Source: an uncultured Oscillospiraceae bacterium (GTDB lineage Bacteria; Bacillota; Clostridia; Oscillospirales; Oscillospiraceae). Taken from it: DNA of 11,722 nucleotides. Within the stretch, counting starts at the first letter, position 1. Every line of letters starts with the position of its first letter. The stretch spans positions 1-11,722 of the forward strand of contig CALWXY010000076.1 in the NCBI GenBank assembly GCA_944385595.1, written 5' to 3'. Shown piece after piece: positions 1 through 7,327 of the stretch. Made by a program: the position numbers and the translations under genes. The notes beneath the pieces are model-generated. The model made no database searches and was not told the origin of the DNA. It saw only the letters and a list, made by a program, of their open reading frames with translations.

Positions 1-529
1 TCTCCGCGCGCATCTGGTTGCGGAGCTTGGCGTCCAGGTTGGAGAGCGGCTCGTCCATGAGGAAGACCTTCGGCTCGCGCACAATCGCGCGGCCTATGGC
101 GACGCGCTGGCGCTGGCCGCCGGAGAGCGCTCTCGGCTTGCGGTCGAGGTACTCGGTGATGCCGAGAATCTCGGCGGCCTGGTTGACGCGGCGGTCAATC
201 TCGGCCTTGTCGACCTTGCGGAGCTTGAGCGGGAACTCCATGTTCTCGCGCACCGTCATGTGCGGGTAGAGGGCGTAGCTCTGGAAGACCATGGCGATGT
301 CGCGGTCTTTCGGCTCGACGTCGTTCATGAGCTTCTCGTCGATGTGGAGCTCGCCTTTGCTGATCTCCTCAAGGCCCGCGACCATGCGCAGCGTGGGGGA
401 CTTTCCGCAGCCGGCGGGGCCGACGAGGACGATGAACTCCTTGTCGCCAATCTCAAGGTTAAAGTCGCTGACGGCGGTGACGTTGCCCTCGTAGATTTTG
501 TAGATGTTTTTCAGACTGACAGTTGACAT
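1..529 (-). CDS. ABC transporter ATP-binding protein, MsmX/UgpC/MalK type (C-terminal part outside window)
   Basis: Energises carbohydrate ABC importers from the cytoplasmic face; in Firmicutes one such ATPase often serves several sugar transporters. The 176 visible residues hold Walker A (GPAGCGKS, 37-44), the Q-loop (VFQSYALYPH, Q83), the signature LSGGQ (135-139), Walker B (VFLMDEP, 155-161, catalytic E160) and the D-loop SNLDA. The H-loop and the regulatory OB-like C-terminal domain, expected in a family of about 360-370 residues, lie beyond the edge. The ATG at 529 gives the usual family N-terminus (MSTVSLKNIYKIYEG), but no Shine-Dalgarno is close: the nearest GGAGG is about 24 nt upstream, inside a possible hairpin. 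Residue 45, just after the Walker A serine, is Pro where Thr is usual. It follows nagA on the same strand with no clear terminator between, and is the probable partner of the two permeases at 3996-5787. Confidence 0.95.
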   Translation of the reverse strand, partial: MSTVSLKNIYKIYEGNVTAVSDFNLEIGDKEFIVLVGPAGCGKSPTLRMVAGLEEISKGELHIDEKLMNDVEPKDRDIAMVFQSYALYPHMTVRENMEFPLKLRKVDKAEIDRRVNQAAEILGITEYLDRKPRALSGGQRQRVAIGRAIVREPKVFLMDEPLSNLDAKLRNQMRAE

Positions 530-708
530 TTTATATTGGCCGTGGCGCCGCTGCCTCCGCAGCTGCGTCTCCCCGTGCGGGAGCGATACCCGCGCGGTAT
601 TACGGCAGGTCTCCACACTGCCGCACCGCCGGCCGGCGGCTTATCCTCCTTCTTTTCAGGTGCCCGGCGCCGGGAAGTGGAGCGGCGGCGAGCCCGTATA
701 ATTTCGGC
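530..708. other. GC-rich intergenic region with several inverted repeats
   Basis: Between nagA and the ATPase gene. Visible on the plus strand are GCTGC/GCAGC (550-563), a 9-bp stem with one G-T pair (573-597, arms CCGTGCGGG and CCCGCGCGG), CGGCAG/CTGCCG with a 9-nt loop (603-623), the perfect palindromes CCGCCGGCCGGCGG (626-639) and CCCGGCGCCGGG (663-674), and GAGCC/GGCTC just after the nagA stop. None is followed by a clean U-tract in the minus-strand direction, so I do not call a terminator. On the plus strand the 626-639 repeat precedes a pyrimidine-rich stretch (641-657). It could be a structured leader of the ATPase mRNA, an mRNA-stability element, or just GC-rich spacer. It matches no RNA family I recognise. 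Confidence 0.35.
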
Positions 709-1830
709 TCAGAGCGAGCCGCTGACCACGTTGCCGTGGAATATGACAGCCTTCAGGTTCATATCTGCGTCGAGCACGGCGGCGTTTGCAATCTTGCCCG
801 GCTCGAGGCTGCCGAATTTGTCGTAGATGCCCAGCACCTTCGCGGGGTTGACCGCGGCGGCGCGGACGGCGTCGCACAGCGGGATGCCGAAGGACACGGC
901 GGTTTTCATGCAGGACATGAGGTCGGTGACGGAACCGGCGAGGGTGCCGTCCTCAAGAGTGGCGCGGTTGCCGCGCACGTTGACGGCCTGGCCGCCGAGG
1001 GTGTAGGCCCCGTCGGGCATACCGGCGGCGCGCATGGTGTCGCTTATGAGCACCATCCTGTCGGCGCCCATCATCTTGAATGTCGCGCGCACGACGGCGG
1101 GGTGGATGTGGACACCGTCGCAGATCAGCTCGCACATGACGCCGGGGGAGTCCGAGGCCGCGCCGACGACGCCGGGGTCGCGGTGGGCGAATGGCGGCAT
1201 GGCGTTGTAGATGTGCGTGACCTCTCTCGCGCCCGCTTTGAAGGCGGCGAGGGCTGTGTCGTAGTCCGCGGTGGTGTGCGCGACGCTGACGACCACCTTT
1301 TTCGAGGCCGCGCCGACGAAATCTATTGCGCCATCAAGCTCCGGGGCGACGGAGACGAGCTTCACAAGCCCATCCGAGGCCTCGATGAGCTTGTCGAGCA
1401 GGGGGAGATTCGGCTTTTGCAGCCACGCGCCGTTCTGCGCGCCTTTTTTGGCCTCCGAGAGGAAAGGCCCCTCGAGGTTCACGCCGACGAGCTCGGCGCC
1501 GGGCGCGCCGGAGGCGCGGTGCCTCGCGGCGGCGGAGCAGATTTTCACCAGCTGCTCGCTGGTGAGGGTCATGCCAGCGGGGCAAATCTGCGTGACGCCG
1601 CGGGACAGCTCATACTCGGCCATGACGGCGAGGCCGCCGTCGGTGCCATCGGAGAAGTCCTCGCCGCGGCAGCCGTGGAAGTGCAGGTCGGTGAGACCGG
1701 GGATTATGTAGCAGCCGTCGGCTCTGACGGTCTCGCCGCCGCCGCCGGCGGAAATGAGGCCGTTTTCGATGCACAGCTCGCGCTGCGCAAATCCGTTCTC
1801 GCCGAAAACCTGTGCGCCGAGAATTCTCAC
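709..1830 (-). CDS. nagA: N-acetylglucosamine-6-phosphate deacetylase NagA
   Basis: Cytoplasmic amidohydrolase converting GlcNAc-6-P to GlcN-6-P plus acetate. The 373 residues have normal family length and the family metal and catalytic residues: HxH (H50, H52 in DLHFHG), the metal-binding Glu in LEGPF (E120), H185 (VAHT), H206 (THIYNAM), H241 (CDGVHIH) and the catalytic Asp in LISDT (D264). The C-terminal GSLEPGKIAN (340-349) is the usual beta-sandwich return. The start is GTG at 1830, overlapping the nagB stop by 4 nt (GTGA) with GGGGAGG 9 nt upstream, so it is translationally coupled to nagB. It performs the penultimate step after the sugar has become GlcNAc-6-P. Confidence 0.96.
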   Translation of the reverse strand: MRILGAQVFGENGFAQRELCIENGLISAGGGGETVRADGCYIIPGLTDLHFHGCRGEDFSDGTDGGLAVMAEYELSRGVTQICPAGMTLTSEQLVKICSAAARHRASGAPGAELVGVNLEGPFLSEAKKGAQNGAWLQKPNLPLLDKLIEASDGLVKLVSVAPELDGAIDFVGAASKKVVVSVAHTTADYDTALAAFKAGAREVTHIYNAMPPFAHRDPGVVGAASDSPGVMCELICDGVHIHPAVVRATFKMMGADRMVLISDTMRAAGMPDGAYTLGGQAVNVRGNRATLEDGTLAGSVTDLMSCMKTAVSFGIPLCDAVRAAAVNPAKVLGIYDKFGSLEPGKIANAAVLDADMNLKAVIFHGNVVSGSL

Positions 1831-2573
1831 AGAGCTGCGCCTCCCCTCATGAGCTCGGAGAGCGCGTCTCTGTCGCCCACGAGTGTGACGTCGGGGTGGA
1901 GCTGGAGGATGGAGGCGGGCACCTGGGGCGTCACCGGGCCGAGGAAGGCGCGGCGGACGATGTCGGCCTTGTCCCTGCCGCTGACGACGACCAGCACACG
2001 GCGCGCGAGCACTATGCTGCGTATGCCCATGGTGAGCGCCTGGCGGGGGACGTCCGCCTCGGAGGCGAAGAAGCGTTTGTTGGCGTCTATCGTGCTCTCG
2101 GTGAGGTTCACGACGTGGGTGCCGAGGGGGAAGCTGTCGGCCGGCTCGTTGAAGCCGATGTGGCCGTTGTGGCCCATGCCGAGCAGCTGGAGGTCGATGC
2201 CGCCGAGCTCCTCGATGACGCGGTCATAGCGGGCGCACTCGGCGTCCACATCCTCGGCGAGGCCGTTGGGGACATTGGTGTTCTCCGGATTTATGTCGAT
2301 GTGGTCGAAGAGGTTTTTCTGCATGAAGTAGCGGTAGCTCTGCTCATGGTCGGGCGCGAGACCGCGGTACTCGTCGAGGTTCACGGTGCGGGTCTCCTTA
2401 AATGAGACGTCGCCTTTTTTGTACCACTCGACGAGCTGTTCGTATGCGCCGACGGGCGAGGAGCCTGTGGCGAGGCCGAGCACGCAGTCGGGCTTGGAGA
2501 TGACCTCGGCGGAGATGATGTTCGCCGCCTGGCGGCTCATTGCGCGGTAATCGGCGCACTCATATATTCTCAT
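1827..2573 (-). CDS. nagB: Glucosamine-6-phosphate deaminase NagB
   Basis: Cytoplasmic isomerase/deaminase turning GlcN-6-P into fructose-6-P and ammonia, the entry to glycolysis. The 248 residues match the short Bacillus-type NagB. Visible are the phosphate loop GLATGSSPVG (33-42), VNLDEYRGL (64-72, D67 the catalytic-base position), and GHNGHIGFNEP (134-144; H138, E143). The Asn before GH, where E. coli has Asp, also occurs in Bacillus NagB. A longer reading from GTG at 2588 exists, but ATG 2573 has AGGTG 7 nt upstream and starts with the family's MRIYECADYRAMS, so it is preferred. It lies 11 nt after nanA and overlaps nagA by 4 nt. Confidence 0.96.
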   Translation of the reverse strand: MRIYECADYRAMSRQAANIISAEVISKPDCVLGLATGSSPVGAYEQLVEWYKKGDVSFKETRTVNLDEYRGLAPDHEQSYRYFMQKNLFDHIDINPENTNVPNGLAEDVDAECARYDRVIEELGGIDLQLLGMGHNGHIGFNEPADSFPLGTHVVNLTESTIDANKRFFASEADVPRQALTMGIRSIVLARRVLVVVSGRDKADIVRRAFLGPVTPQVPASILQLHPDVTLVGDRDALSELMRGGAAL

Positions 2574-2584
2574 TGGGCTGCACC

Positions 2585-3496
2585 TCACTTGCAGTATTTG
2601 GCGATGGCGGCGTCAATCATGGCGGCGCTCTCGTCGACGACGGCGGCGTCGCTGTCGATGAGGGCGGCGAGCGGGAGACGGACGCCTCCGCAGTCGGGGC
2701 CGCCGCGCTTTCTCATGACGGCCTTGATGACGGCGTACATGTTGCCGTGCGCCGAGCAGAGCTTGTAGATGATGCGGCAGCACTCGTTCTGAATCTCGCG
2801 GGCGGCCTCGACCTGACCGGCGCGGAGCAGCTCGTATATGCGGAGATACAGCTCGGGCATTGCGCCGTAGGTGCCGCCTATGCCGCCGATAGCGCCCATA
2901 GCGAGGCCGGAGACGAGCTGCTCATCGGGGCCGTTGAAGACGATGAGACCCTCGTCGCGGAACATCTGGATGTCCTGCACGGGCATGGAGGAGTTCTTGA
3001 CGCCGATGACGCGGGGGTTCTTCTTCATCTCGCGCACGAGCGGGATGGTGAGCGCGACGCCCGCGAGCTGCGGGATGTTGTAGACGAAGAAGTCGGTGTT
3101 GGGCGCGGCGTCGGAGATGTCGTTCCAGTATTTGGCGATGGCGTGCTCGGGCAGATGGAAGTAAATGGGCGGGATGGCCGCGATGGCGTCAACCCCCAGG
3201 CTCTCGGCGTGGGCGGCGAGGATGCGGCTGTCGGCGGTGTTGTTGCAGGCGACGTGCGCGATAATGGCGAGCTTGCCTTTGGCGACGGCCATGACGTTCT
3301 CGAGCACGGTCTTGCGGTCGTCGATGCTGTGGTAGATGCACTCGCCGGAGGAGCCGCCGACGTAGAGACCCTGCACTCCCTTGTCGACGAAGTACTGGGT
3401 GAGGGCGCGGACGCCCTCGGGATTTATGGCGCCGTTTTCGTCGTAGCAGGCGTAGAAGGCGGGGAAGATACCCTGGAATTTAGTAAAATCTTTCAT
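2585..3496 (-). CDS. nanA: N-acetylneuraminate lyase NanA (DHDPS/NAL aldolase family)
   Basis: Class I aldolase cleaving Neu5Ac to ManNAc and pyruvate through a Schiff base. The 303-residue TIM barrel shows the carboxylate-binding GGSSGE (47-52), the catalytic Tyr in VYNIP (Y139) and the Schiff-base Lys in GVKNSS (K167), followed by FNGPDEQLVSGLAMGAIGG (187-205), which is typical of sialate lyases rather than dihydrodipicolinate synthases (compare the E. coli FNGxDE-type segment and its GGIGSTYN, here GGIGGTYG). The ATG at 3496 has only a weak AAAGG about 11 nt upstream. It sits 36 nt after nanQ and directly before nagB, and its position between a sugar transporter and nagB/nagA supports sialic acid as substrate. 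Confidence 0.94.
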   Translation of the reverse strand: MKDFTKFQGIFPAFYACYDENGAINPEGVRALTQYFVDKGVQGLYVGGSSGECIYHSIDDRKTVLENVMAVAKGKLAIIAHVACNNTADSRILAAHAESLGVDAIAAIPPIYFHLPEHAIAKYWNDISDAAPNTDFFVYNIPQLAGVALTIPLVREMKKNPRVIGVKNSSMPVQDIQMFRDEGLIVFNGPDEQLVSGLAMGAIGGIGGTYGAMPELYLRIYELLRAGQVEAAREIQNECCRIIYKLCSAHGNMYAVIKAVMRKRGGPDCGGVRLPLAALIDSDAAVVDESAAMIDAAIAKYCK

Positions 3497-3532
3497 AGCA
3501 GCATCAGCCTTTCAAATCATAAGTAATAGCGT

Positions 3533-3991
3533 TCAGCCGAGGAACACCTTGAATACCGCCTTGCTGACGGCGGCCCTTTGCCCGTCGGGGTGCAGCTTGA
3601 TGCGGTGCGCGTCGCCGGGGAAGACGACGAGGAACTCGCCGGGGCTGAGGGTCATGGGGAACTCGGCCTCGCCGTCGTAGGCGTAGAAGTCGTTGGCCTC
3701 CTGCGCCTCGCGGAGGATGAGCGTGTCGGGGTGGGACACGTCGACATGCTCGGAGCCGGAGAGCATGATGTGGATGTCGAGGTAGCGGCGGTGCGCCTCG
3801 AAGAAGCCCTCCTCCGGCGGGATGGTCTCGTAGGAGAAGCGGGTGCAGTAGACCCTGTCGCCGTCGAGACTGACGCGGACGTTGTCCTCGAGCGAGCCGA
3901 GGAACTCGGGCGTGATGTGCGCGAGCGCCATGTCGAGGGCGGGGCAGATGCCGCGGTAGGCCGCGGCGTCGCTGTTTTTGGCGAGAATCAT
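3533..3991 (-). CDS. nanQ: YhcH/YjgK/YiaL family protein, likely sialic-acid anomerase NanQ
   Basis: A small cupin-fold protein. E. coli YhcH (NanQ) of this family speeds interconversion of alpha- and beta-Neu5Ac so that imported sugar can be used by NanA; related members were named after a beta-galactosidase beta subunit. The 152 residues match family length. Characteristic segments are FEAHRRYLDIHIMLSG (64-79, with E65, H67, D72 and H74 as likely metal or substrate ligands), FPGDAHRIKL (124-133, H129) and SKAVFKVFLG at the C-terminus. The ATG at 3991 has AAAGGA 7 nt upstream, overlapping the stop of the preceding permease (4-nt gap). Placement between the transporter and nanA is what an anomerase for freshly imported sugar would predict. 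Confidence 0.88.
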   Translation of the reverse strand: MILAKNSDAAAYRGICPALDMALAHITPEFLGSLEDNVRVSLDGDRVYCTRFSYETIPPEEGFFEAHRRYLDIHIMLSGSEHVDVSHPDTLILREAQEANDFYAYDGEAEFPMTLSPGEFLVVFPGDAHRIKLHPDGQRAAVSKAVFKVFLG

Positions 3992-3995
3992 ATGC

Positions 3996-4832
3996 TCATC
4001 CTTTCACAGCGCCCATGGATATGCCCTGGGTGAAGTATTTCTGGAAGGCGATGAACACCGCGACTATCGGTATGGCGGCGAGCGTCGCGCCCGCCATGAT
4101 TAGGCCGAAGTCGCTCGACATCTCGCCCTGCATCTGCGCGATACCGACGGAGATAGTCAGCTTTTCCTTGCTGGTGAGCATGATCAGCTGGAGGAAGTAG
4201 TCGTTCCACGAGTTCACGAAGGTGAAGATGGCGAGCGCGCCGACGCCGGGCTTGATCATCGGGAAGACGATGGTGGCGAAGGTGCGGATCTCACCGGCGC
4301 CGTCGACCCTGGCGGCCTCGAGAATCTCGGTGGGTATGGTCTCGGAGAACTGCTTCATCAGGAACACGCCGAATGGCCAGCCGACTGTCGGCAGGATGAC
4401 GGCGAGCAGCGTGTCGGCGAGGCCGAGGGTTCTCATCTCCTGGAGAAGGGGGATGACTATGACCTGCTTGGGCAGGGCCATGGCGCAGATGATGATGGTG
4501 AAGAGAATACCGCGGCCGTAGAAGCGTTTTTTGGCGAGGGCGTAGCCTGCGAGGGAGGCTGTGAGGCAGGTGAGGAGCATGGCGGAGACGGCCATGACCA
4601 CGGTGTTGAGCAGCCAGCGCAGAGCCGGACGTGCGAAGAGCTTCTCGTAGTTATCGAGCACGAACTGGGTCGGGAACCAGACGGGGGTTCTCGAGCTGAT
4701 GGCAATGGCGTCCTTAAACGAGCCGGTGACGATCCAGTAGAGCGGGAAGATGAAGAACAGAGCCAGCAGGATAAGGACGATGACTGTAAATATTTTGTAG
4801 CCGACGGAGCCGCCGGACAGTTTACTTTTCAT
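3996..4832 (-). CDS. Carbohydrate ABC transporter permease, MalG/AraQ type
   Basis: Inner-membrane half of a CUT1-type sugar importer. It has 278 residues and about six hydrophobic segments (roughly 12-34, 73-97, 108-130, 142-160, 196-218, 243-264). The cytoplasmic EAA loop that docks on the ATPase is clear: EAARVDGAGEIRTF (172-185) continuing to FPMIKP (190-195). The C-terminus (QKYFTQGISMGAVKG) is the standard MalG-type ending. Start ATG 4832 has GGAAGGAG about 11 nt upstream and lies 19 nt after the partner permease. Substrate specificity cannot be read from the permease; sialic acid or a derivative is inferred from the downstream genes. Confidence 0.94.
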   Translation of the reverse strand: MKSKLSGGSVGYKIFTVIVLILLALFFIFPLYWIVTGSFKDAIAISSRTPVWFPTQFVLDNYEKLFARPALRWLLNTVVMAVSAMLLTCLTASLAGYALAKKRFYGRGILFTIIICAMALPKQVIVIPLLQEMRTLGLADTLLAVILPTVGWPFGVFLMKQFSETIPTEILEAARVDGAGEIRTFATIVFPMIKPGVGALAIFTFVNSWNDYFLQLIMLTSKEKLTISVGIAQMQGEMSSDFGLIMAGATLAAIPIVAVFIAFQKYFTQGISMGAVKG

Positions 4833-4851
4833 GTTTCGTTCAGCTCCTTCC

Positions 4852-5787
4852 TTAATTGCTCTTGGTGATGCGGAACTGCAGCGCCGAGAACACGGCTATA
4901 ATCAGGGCGAGGATAACGCCCATGGCGTTGGCGTAGCCGAAGTCGTTGAACTTGTAGACCATATCGAAGATATAGTACATGATTGTCGTCGTGCTGCTGT
5001 TTGGTCCGCCGGATGTGAGCAGCTGGATAAGCGCGAAGCACTGGAAGGAGTTGATGGTGGTGATGACGAGTATGTACAGGGTGGTGGGCATAATCTGCGG
5101 CCACTTGATTTTCCAGAACACCTGGAAATTGGTGGCGCCGTCGACCTCGGCGGCCTCAATCAGCGACTTGTCGACGTTGCCGAGCGCGGCGACGTAGAGG
5201 ACGATGGGCTGGCCGATGGAGGTGGTGAACAGGATCATGATTATGCACCAGATGGCGGTCTTCTCATTGCCGAGCCAGTCGAAGCCGGTGGTGCCGGCGA
5301 CCTGGTTGAGGATGCCGTAGTAGGCGTTGAAGATCCACTTCCAGACGACGGTGACGGCCACGGTGCCGGTGACGACGGGCAGATAGAACACGCAGCGGAA
5401 GAAGGAGCGGGTGAAGGCCTTCATCTTATAGATGGCGGAGCTCACCCACAGGGAAAACGCGGTGACTGTGGGGACGGCGACGACAACTATGAACACGGTG
5501 TTCCAGAAAGAGCGGATGAAGGTCTTGTCCTGGAACATGCGGATGTAGTTGTCGAAGCCGGCAAAGCCTTCGATGCCCTTCATGCTGTACTCCATGAAGC
5601 TGTAGACGACGCAGATGACCATGGGGACTACGACGAAGCCTATGAAGAACACCAGACTGGGCAGCAGGAACAGGTAGGCCGAGATTGTCTCTCTCCGGAC
5701 AAGGGCCTTGCTCATACCGGAGAACTGGGAACGCTTTGGTTTTTTGGGCTTCCGCTCGGCGGGAGCCGCGACGGTGGTTTGCGCCAT
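4852..5787 (-). CDS. Carbohydrate ABC transporter permease, MalF/UgpA type
   Basis: Partner permease of the CUT1 importer, 311 residues. A basic cytoplasmic N-terminus (RKPKKPKR, 12-19) precedes hydrophobic segments near 35-62, 95-120, 130-152, 178-203, 233-256 and 286-306. The EAA loop reads EAAEVDGATNFQVFWKIKWP (211-230) and ends at MP (233-234). An upstream in-frame TTG at 5841 would lie at the edge of the intergenic stem-loop, whereas ATG 5787 has GGGGAG about 7 nt upstream, so the shorter form is chosen. It is separated from the solute-binding protein gene by 108 nt containing that stem-loop, and followed after 19 nt by the second permease. Confidence 0.94.
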   Translation of the reverse strand: MAQTTVAAPAERKPKKPKRSQFSGMSKALVRRETISAYLFLLPSLVFFIGFVVVPMVICVVYSFMEYSMKGIEGFAGFDNYIRMFQDKTFIRSFWNTVFIVVVAVPTVTAFSLWVSSAIYKMKAFTRSFFRCVFYLPVVTGTVAVTVVWKWIFNAYYGILNQVAGTTGFDWLGNEKTAIWCIIMILFTTSIGQPIVLYVAALGNVDKSLIEAAEVDGATNFQVFWKIKWPQIMPTTLYILVITTINSFQCFALIQLLTSGGPNSSTTTIMYYIFDMVYKFNDFGYANAMGVILALIIAVFSALQFRITKSN

Positions 5788-5842
5788 GAGTCTCTCCCCT
5801 CTAACTTGAAAATTCTCACTCTTTGCCTGGGTAAATACCAAA

Positions 5843-5878
5843 CCGTGCCCGCCCCCTCTCGTAAGGGAGCGGGCACGG
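5843..5878 (-). terminator. Strong stem-loop between solute-binding protein and permease genes (partial terminator or mRNA stabiliser)
   Basis: On the transcribed (minus) strand the arms CCGTGCCCGCTCCCT and AGGGGGCGGGCACGG form 15 continuous pairs with one G-U, closed by the 6-nt loop TACGAG. Only a poor U-tract follows (TTTGGTATTT), so full termination is unlikely. A stem-loop at this place is common in binding-protein-dependent transport operons, where it protects the upstream mRNA or attenuates read-through so that the binding protein is made in excess over the permeases. On the plus strand the G-U becomes a C-A mismatch, which supports function in the minus-strand RNA. Confidence 0.75.
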
Positions 5879-5895
5879 AGAGTGCACGGGAAAAA

Positions 5896-7227
5896 TCAGC
5901 CGATATTAGCGTTTGCCTGGGTCACATAGTCGGTGACTGCGGTCTGGATGTCGGTGCCGGAGAAGATCTGCTGGAGCATCGGCCACCAGAGGGCGCACTG
6001 CTCGGTCCAGCCGTCGGTCAGGTTGTAGAAGCGGCCGAGGTAGGTGGACATGAGGGCGAAGGGCTCCTTGAGCTCGGCCTCATCGGTACCCTCGTAGACA
6101 TCGCCCATGTCGCTGTGGACGGGGAAGAAGCCGGTGTAGCGGATGCACTCGGCGGCGGTGTCGGCGTCGTTGCAGACGAAGCGGATGAACTCCTTGGCGG
6201 CCTCGACCTTGGCGTCGTCGCCGTTGTCGAAGATGCCGAAGCCGTACATGCCCATCTCAAGCTCGGGCACGCCGTCGTCAGACGGGAAGGCCATGACAAA
6301 CGGGGTGAACTGGGTCTGCTCGGCGTAGCTCACATAGTTGGAGTAGTTCCAGCAGAAGGTGACGGCGCAGGTCTGGTTGGCGAAGGCCTGCAGCTCGTCG
6401 GCGGCGGCGAAGCTCAGGTTCGCGTCGAGGGAGCCGTCGTCGACCATGGTCTTGAGAAGCTCAAGAGCCTTGATGTTCTCCTCGGAGTCGGCGGTGTAGG
6501 CGGTGCCGTCCTCCTGGGTGAAGTAGCCGGAGTAGAGGTTGTTGACCAGCGCGCGGGTGCCCTGGTCGCCGCCCTGGGCGCCGCAGTAGACGATGCCCGG
6601 GGTGATGACGTTGATGGTGCCGGCGTCGATGGCGTCGCGCACGGCGGCCATGGCGGCCACGAAGTCGTCAGTGGTCCAGGTGCGGGTCTCCTCGTCTATG
6701 TACTGGAGGGCGCCGGCGGCCTCGAAGGCCTCATAGTTGATGGCCATGGAGTGCGCGGTGACGCTCAGCGGGTACATATAGTAGGCGCCGTCGAGCTGGG
6801 AGGCCTCGGCAACACCGGTGGAGATGTCGCCGGCGGCGTCCTCGGCCCAGAGGTCGGCGAGGTCGACCATGAGGCCGTTGCGGCCCCAGTTGCCGACGAG
6901 GCGCTCGGGACCCTCGAAGATGAGGTCGGGCGCGGTGCCGCCCTGGATGGCGGAGGTCACCTTGGTGTCGCCGTTCTGGTAGTCGAGGAGCTCATAGCTG
7001 ATGTTGATTTCGGGGTGGACTTCGTTGAAGGCGGCGATGACGCCGTCGAGGTTGTCGGCCAGGGTGCCGACGGGGTAGGTCCACAGCACGAGGTCGACGG
7101 TGTCGCCCTCAGGCGCGGTGGAGCTGGGCGCGCTCGACTCGGGAGCCGCGCTCTCGGTGGAGCCGCCGCAGGCGGCGAGGCTGAAGATCATGCAGAGTGC
7201 CAGGAGAAGTGCAAGAAATTTTTTCAT
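5896..7227 (-). CDS. Extracellular sugar-binding lipoprotein of the ABC importer
   Basis: Captures substrate outside the membrane and delivers it to the permeases. The 443-residue protein has a lipoprotein signal peptide: MKKF, a hydrophobic core, and the lipobox LAAC with Cys20 as lipidated residue, followed by a Ser/Ala/Pro/Glu-rich linker (21-42). The mature part begins DTVDLVLWTYP and has family 1 solute-binding traits (a GGTAPDLIFEG segment, and a C-terminal region rich in Trp/Tyr). ATG 7227 is chosen because GGAGG lies 9 nt upstream; an in-frame TTG precedes it directly. First gene of the operon behind the promoter at 7287-7315. Ligand is inferred from context to be Neu5Ac or a relative such as 2,7-anhydro-Neu5Ac; the sequence does not decide this. 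Confidence 0.93.
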   Translation of the reverse strand: MKKFLALLLALCMIFSLAACGGSTESAAPESSAPSSTAPEGDTVDLVLWTYPVGTLADNLDGVIAAFNEVHPEINISYELLDYQNGDTKVTSAIQGGTAPDLIFEGPERLVGNWGRNGLMVDLADLWAEDAAGDISTGVAEASQLDGAYYMYPLSVTAHSMAINYEAFEAAGALQYIDEETRTWTTDDFVAAMAAVRDAIDAGTINVITPGIVYCGAQGGDQGTRALVNNLYSGYFTQEDGTAYTADSEENIKALELLKTMVDDGSLDANLSFAAADELQAFANQTCAVTFCWNYSNYVSYAEQTQFTPFVMAFPSDDGVPELEMGMYGFGIFDNGDDAKVEAAKEFIRFVCNDADTAAECIRYTGFFPVHSDMGDVYEGTDEAELKEPFALMSTYLGRFYNLTDGWTEQCALWWPMLQQIFSGTDIQTAVTDYVTQANANIG

Positions 7228-7257
7228 CAATTTTACCCTCCTTGAAATTTGAGAAAA

Positions 7258-7273
7258 CTGGTAGTTTTACCAG
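7258..7273. promoter_or_regulatory. Perfect inverted repeat in the early transcribed leader of the transporter operon (candidate operator)
   Basis: CTGGTAGTTTTACCAG: 6-bp arms CTGGTA/TACCAG around 4 nt. It lies about 7 to 22 nt downstream of the predicted start point of the promoter at 7287-7315 and before the ribosome binding site (7237-7241). It could bind a repressor as a road-block, or form a small RNA hairpin. It differs in sequence from the A/T-rich palindromes near the other promoters, so it may belong to a different regulator. It resembles GntR-type TGGT...ACCA sites, but the spacing differs from the NagR/DasR form. Confidence 0.5.
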
Positions 7274-7286
7274 AACTCTTACATGC

Positions 7287-7315
7287 ATTGTAACCAACTT
7301 TGTTGATATTGTCAA
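7287..7315 (-). promoter_or_regulatory. Sigma-A promoter of the transporter and catabolic operon
   Basis: On the minus strand TTGACA (7310-7315), a 17-nt spacer and TACAAT (7287-7292): a perfect -35 and a one-mismatch -10 at ideal spacing. Predicted start near 7280, giving a leader of about 50 nt before the binding-protein ATG at 7227. The surrounding DNA (7231-7373) is sharply AT-rich compared with the flanking genes, as expected for a promoter region. Confidence 0.88.
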
Positions 7316-7327
7316 TAGTTAATGGGA

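Noticed and set aside
573..604. T-box-like TACCGCG followed by a hairpin on the minus strand
   Set aside because: The T-box bulge needs a TGG preceding the ACC (here TAAT), the stem partner sequence does not fit, and the downstream gene is not an amino-acid gene.
626..657. Palindrome plus pyrimidine tract as a plus-strand intrinsic terminator
   Set aside because: The tract is mixed C/T rather than a U-run, and no plus-strand gene leads into it.
690..702. TATAAT at 697-702 on the plus strand as a promoter -10
   Set aside because: No -35 at proper spacing and no plus-strand gene downstream; it overlaps the nagA 3' flank.
523..2229. Long plus-strand open frame (568 codons) opposite nagA and nagB
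   Set aside because: Antisense shadow of two clear enzymes; no family features.
4831..7245. Very long plus-strand open frame (804 codons) opposite the permease and binding-protein genes
   Set aside because: Composition is the mirror of GC-rich codons (Gly/Val/Ala/Asp/His rich), has no recognisable domain or ribosome site, and lies exactly opposite three well-supported genes.
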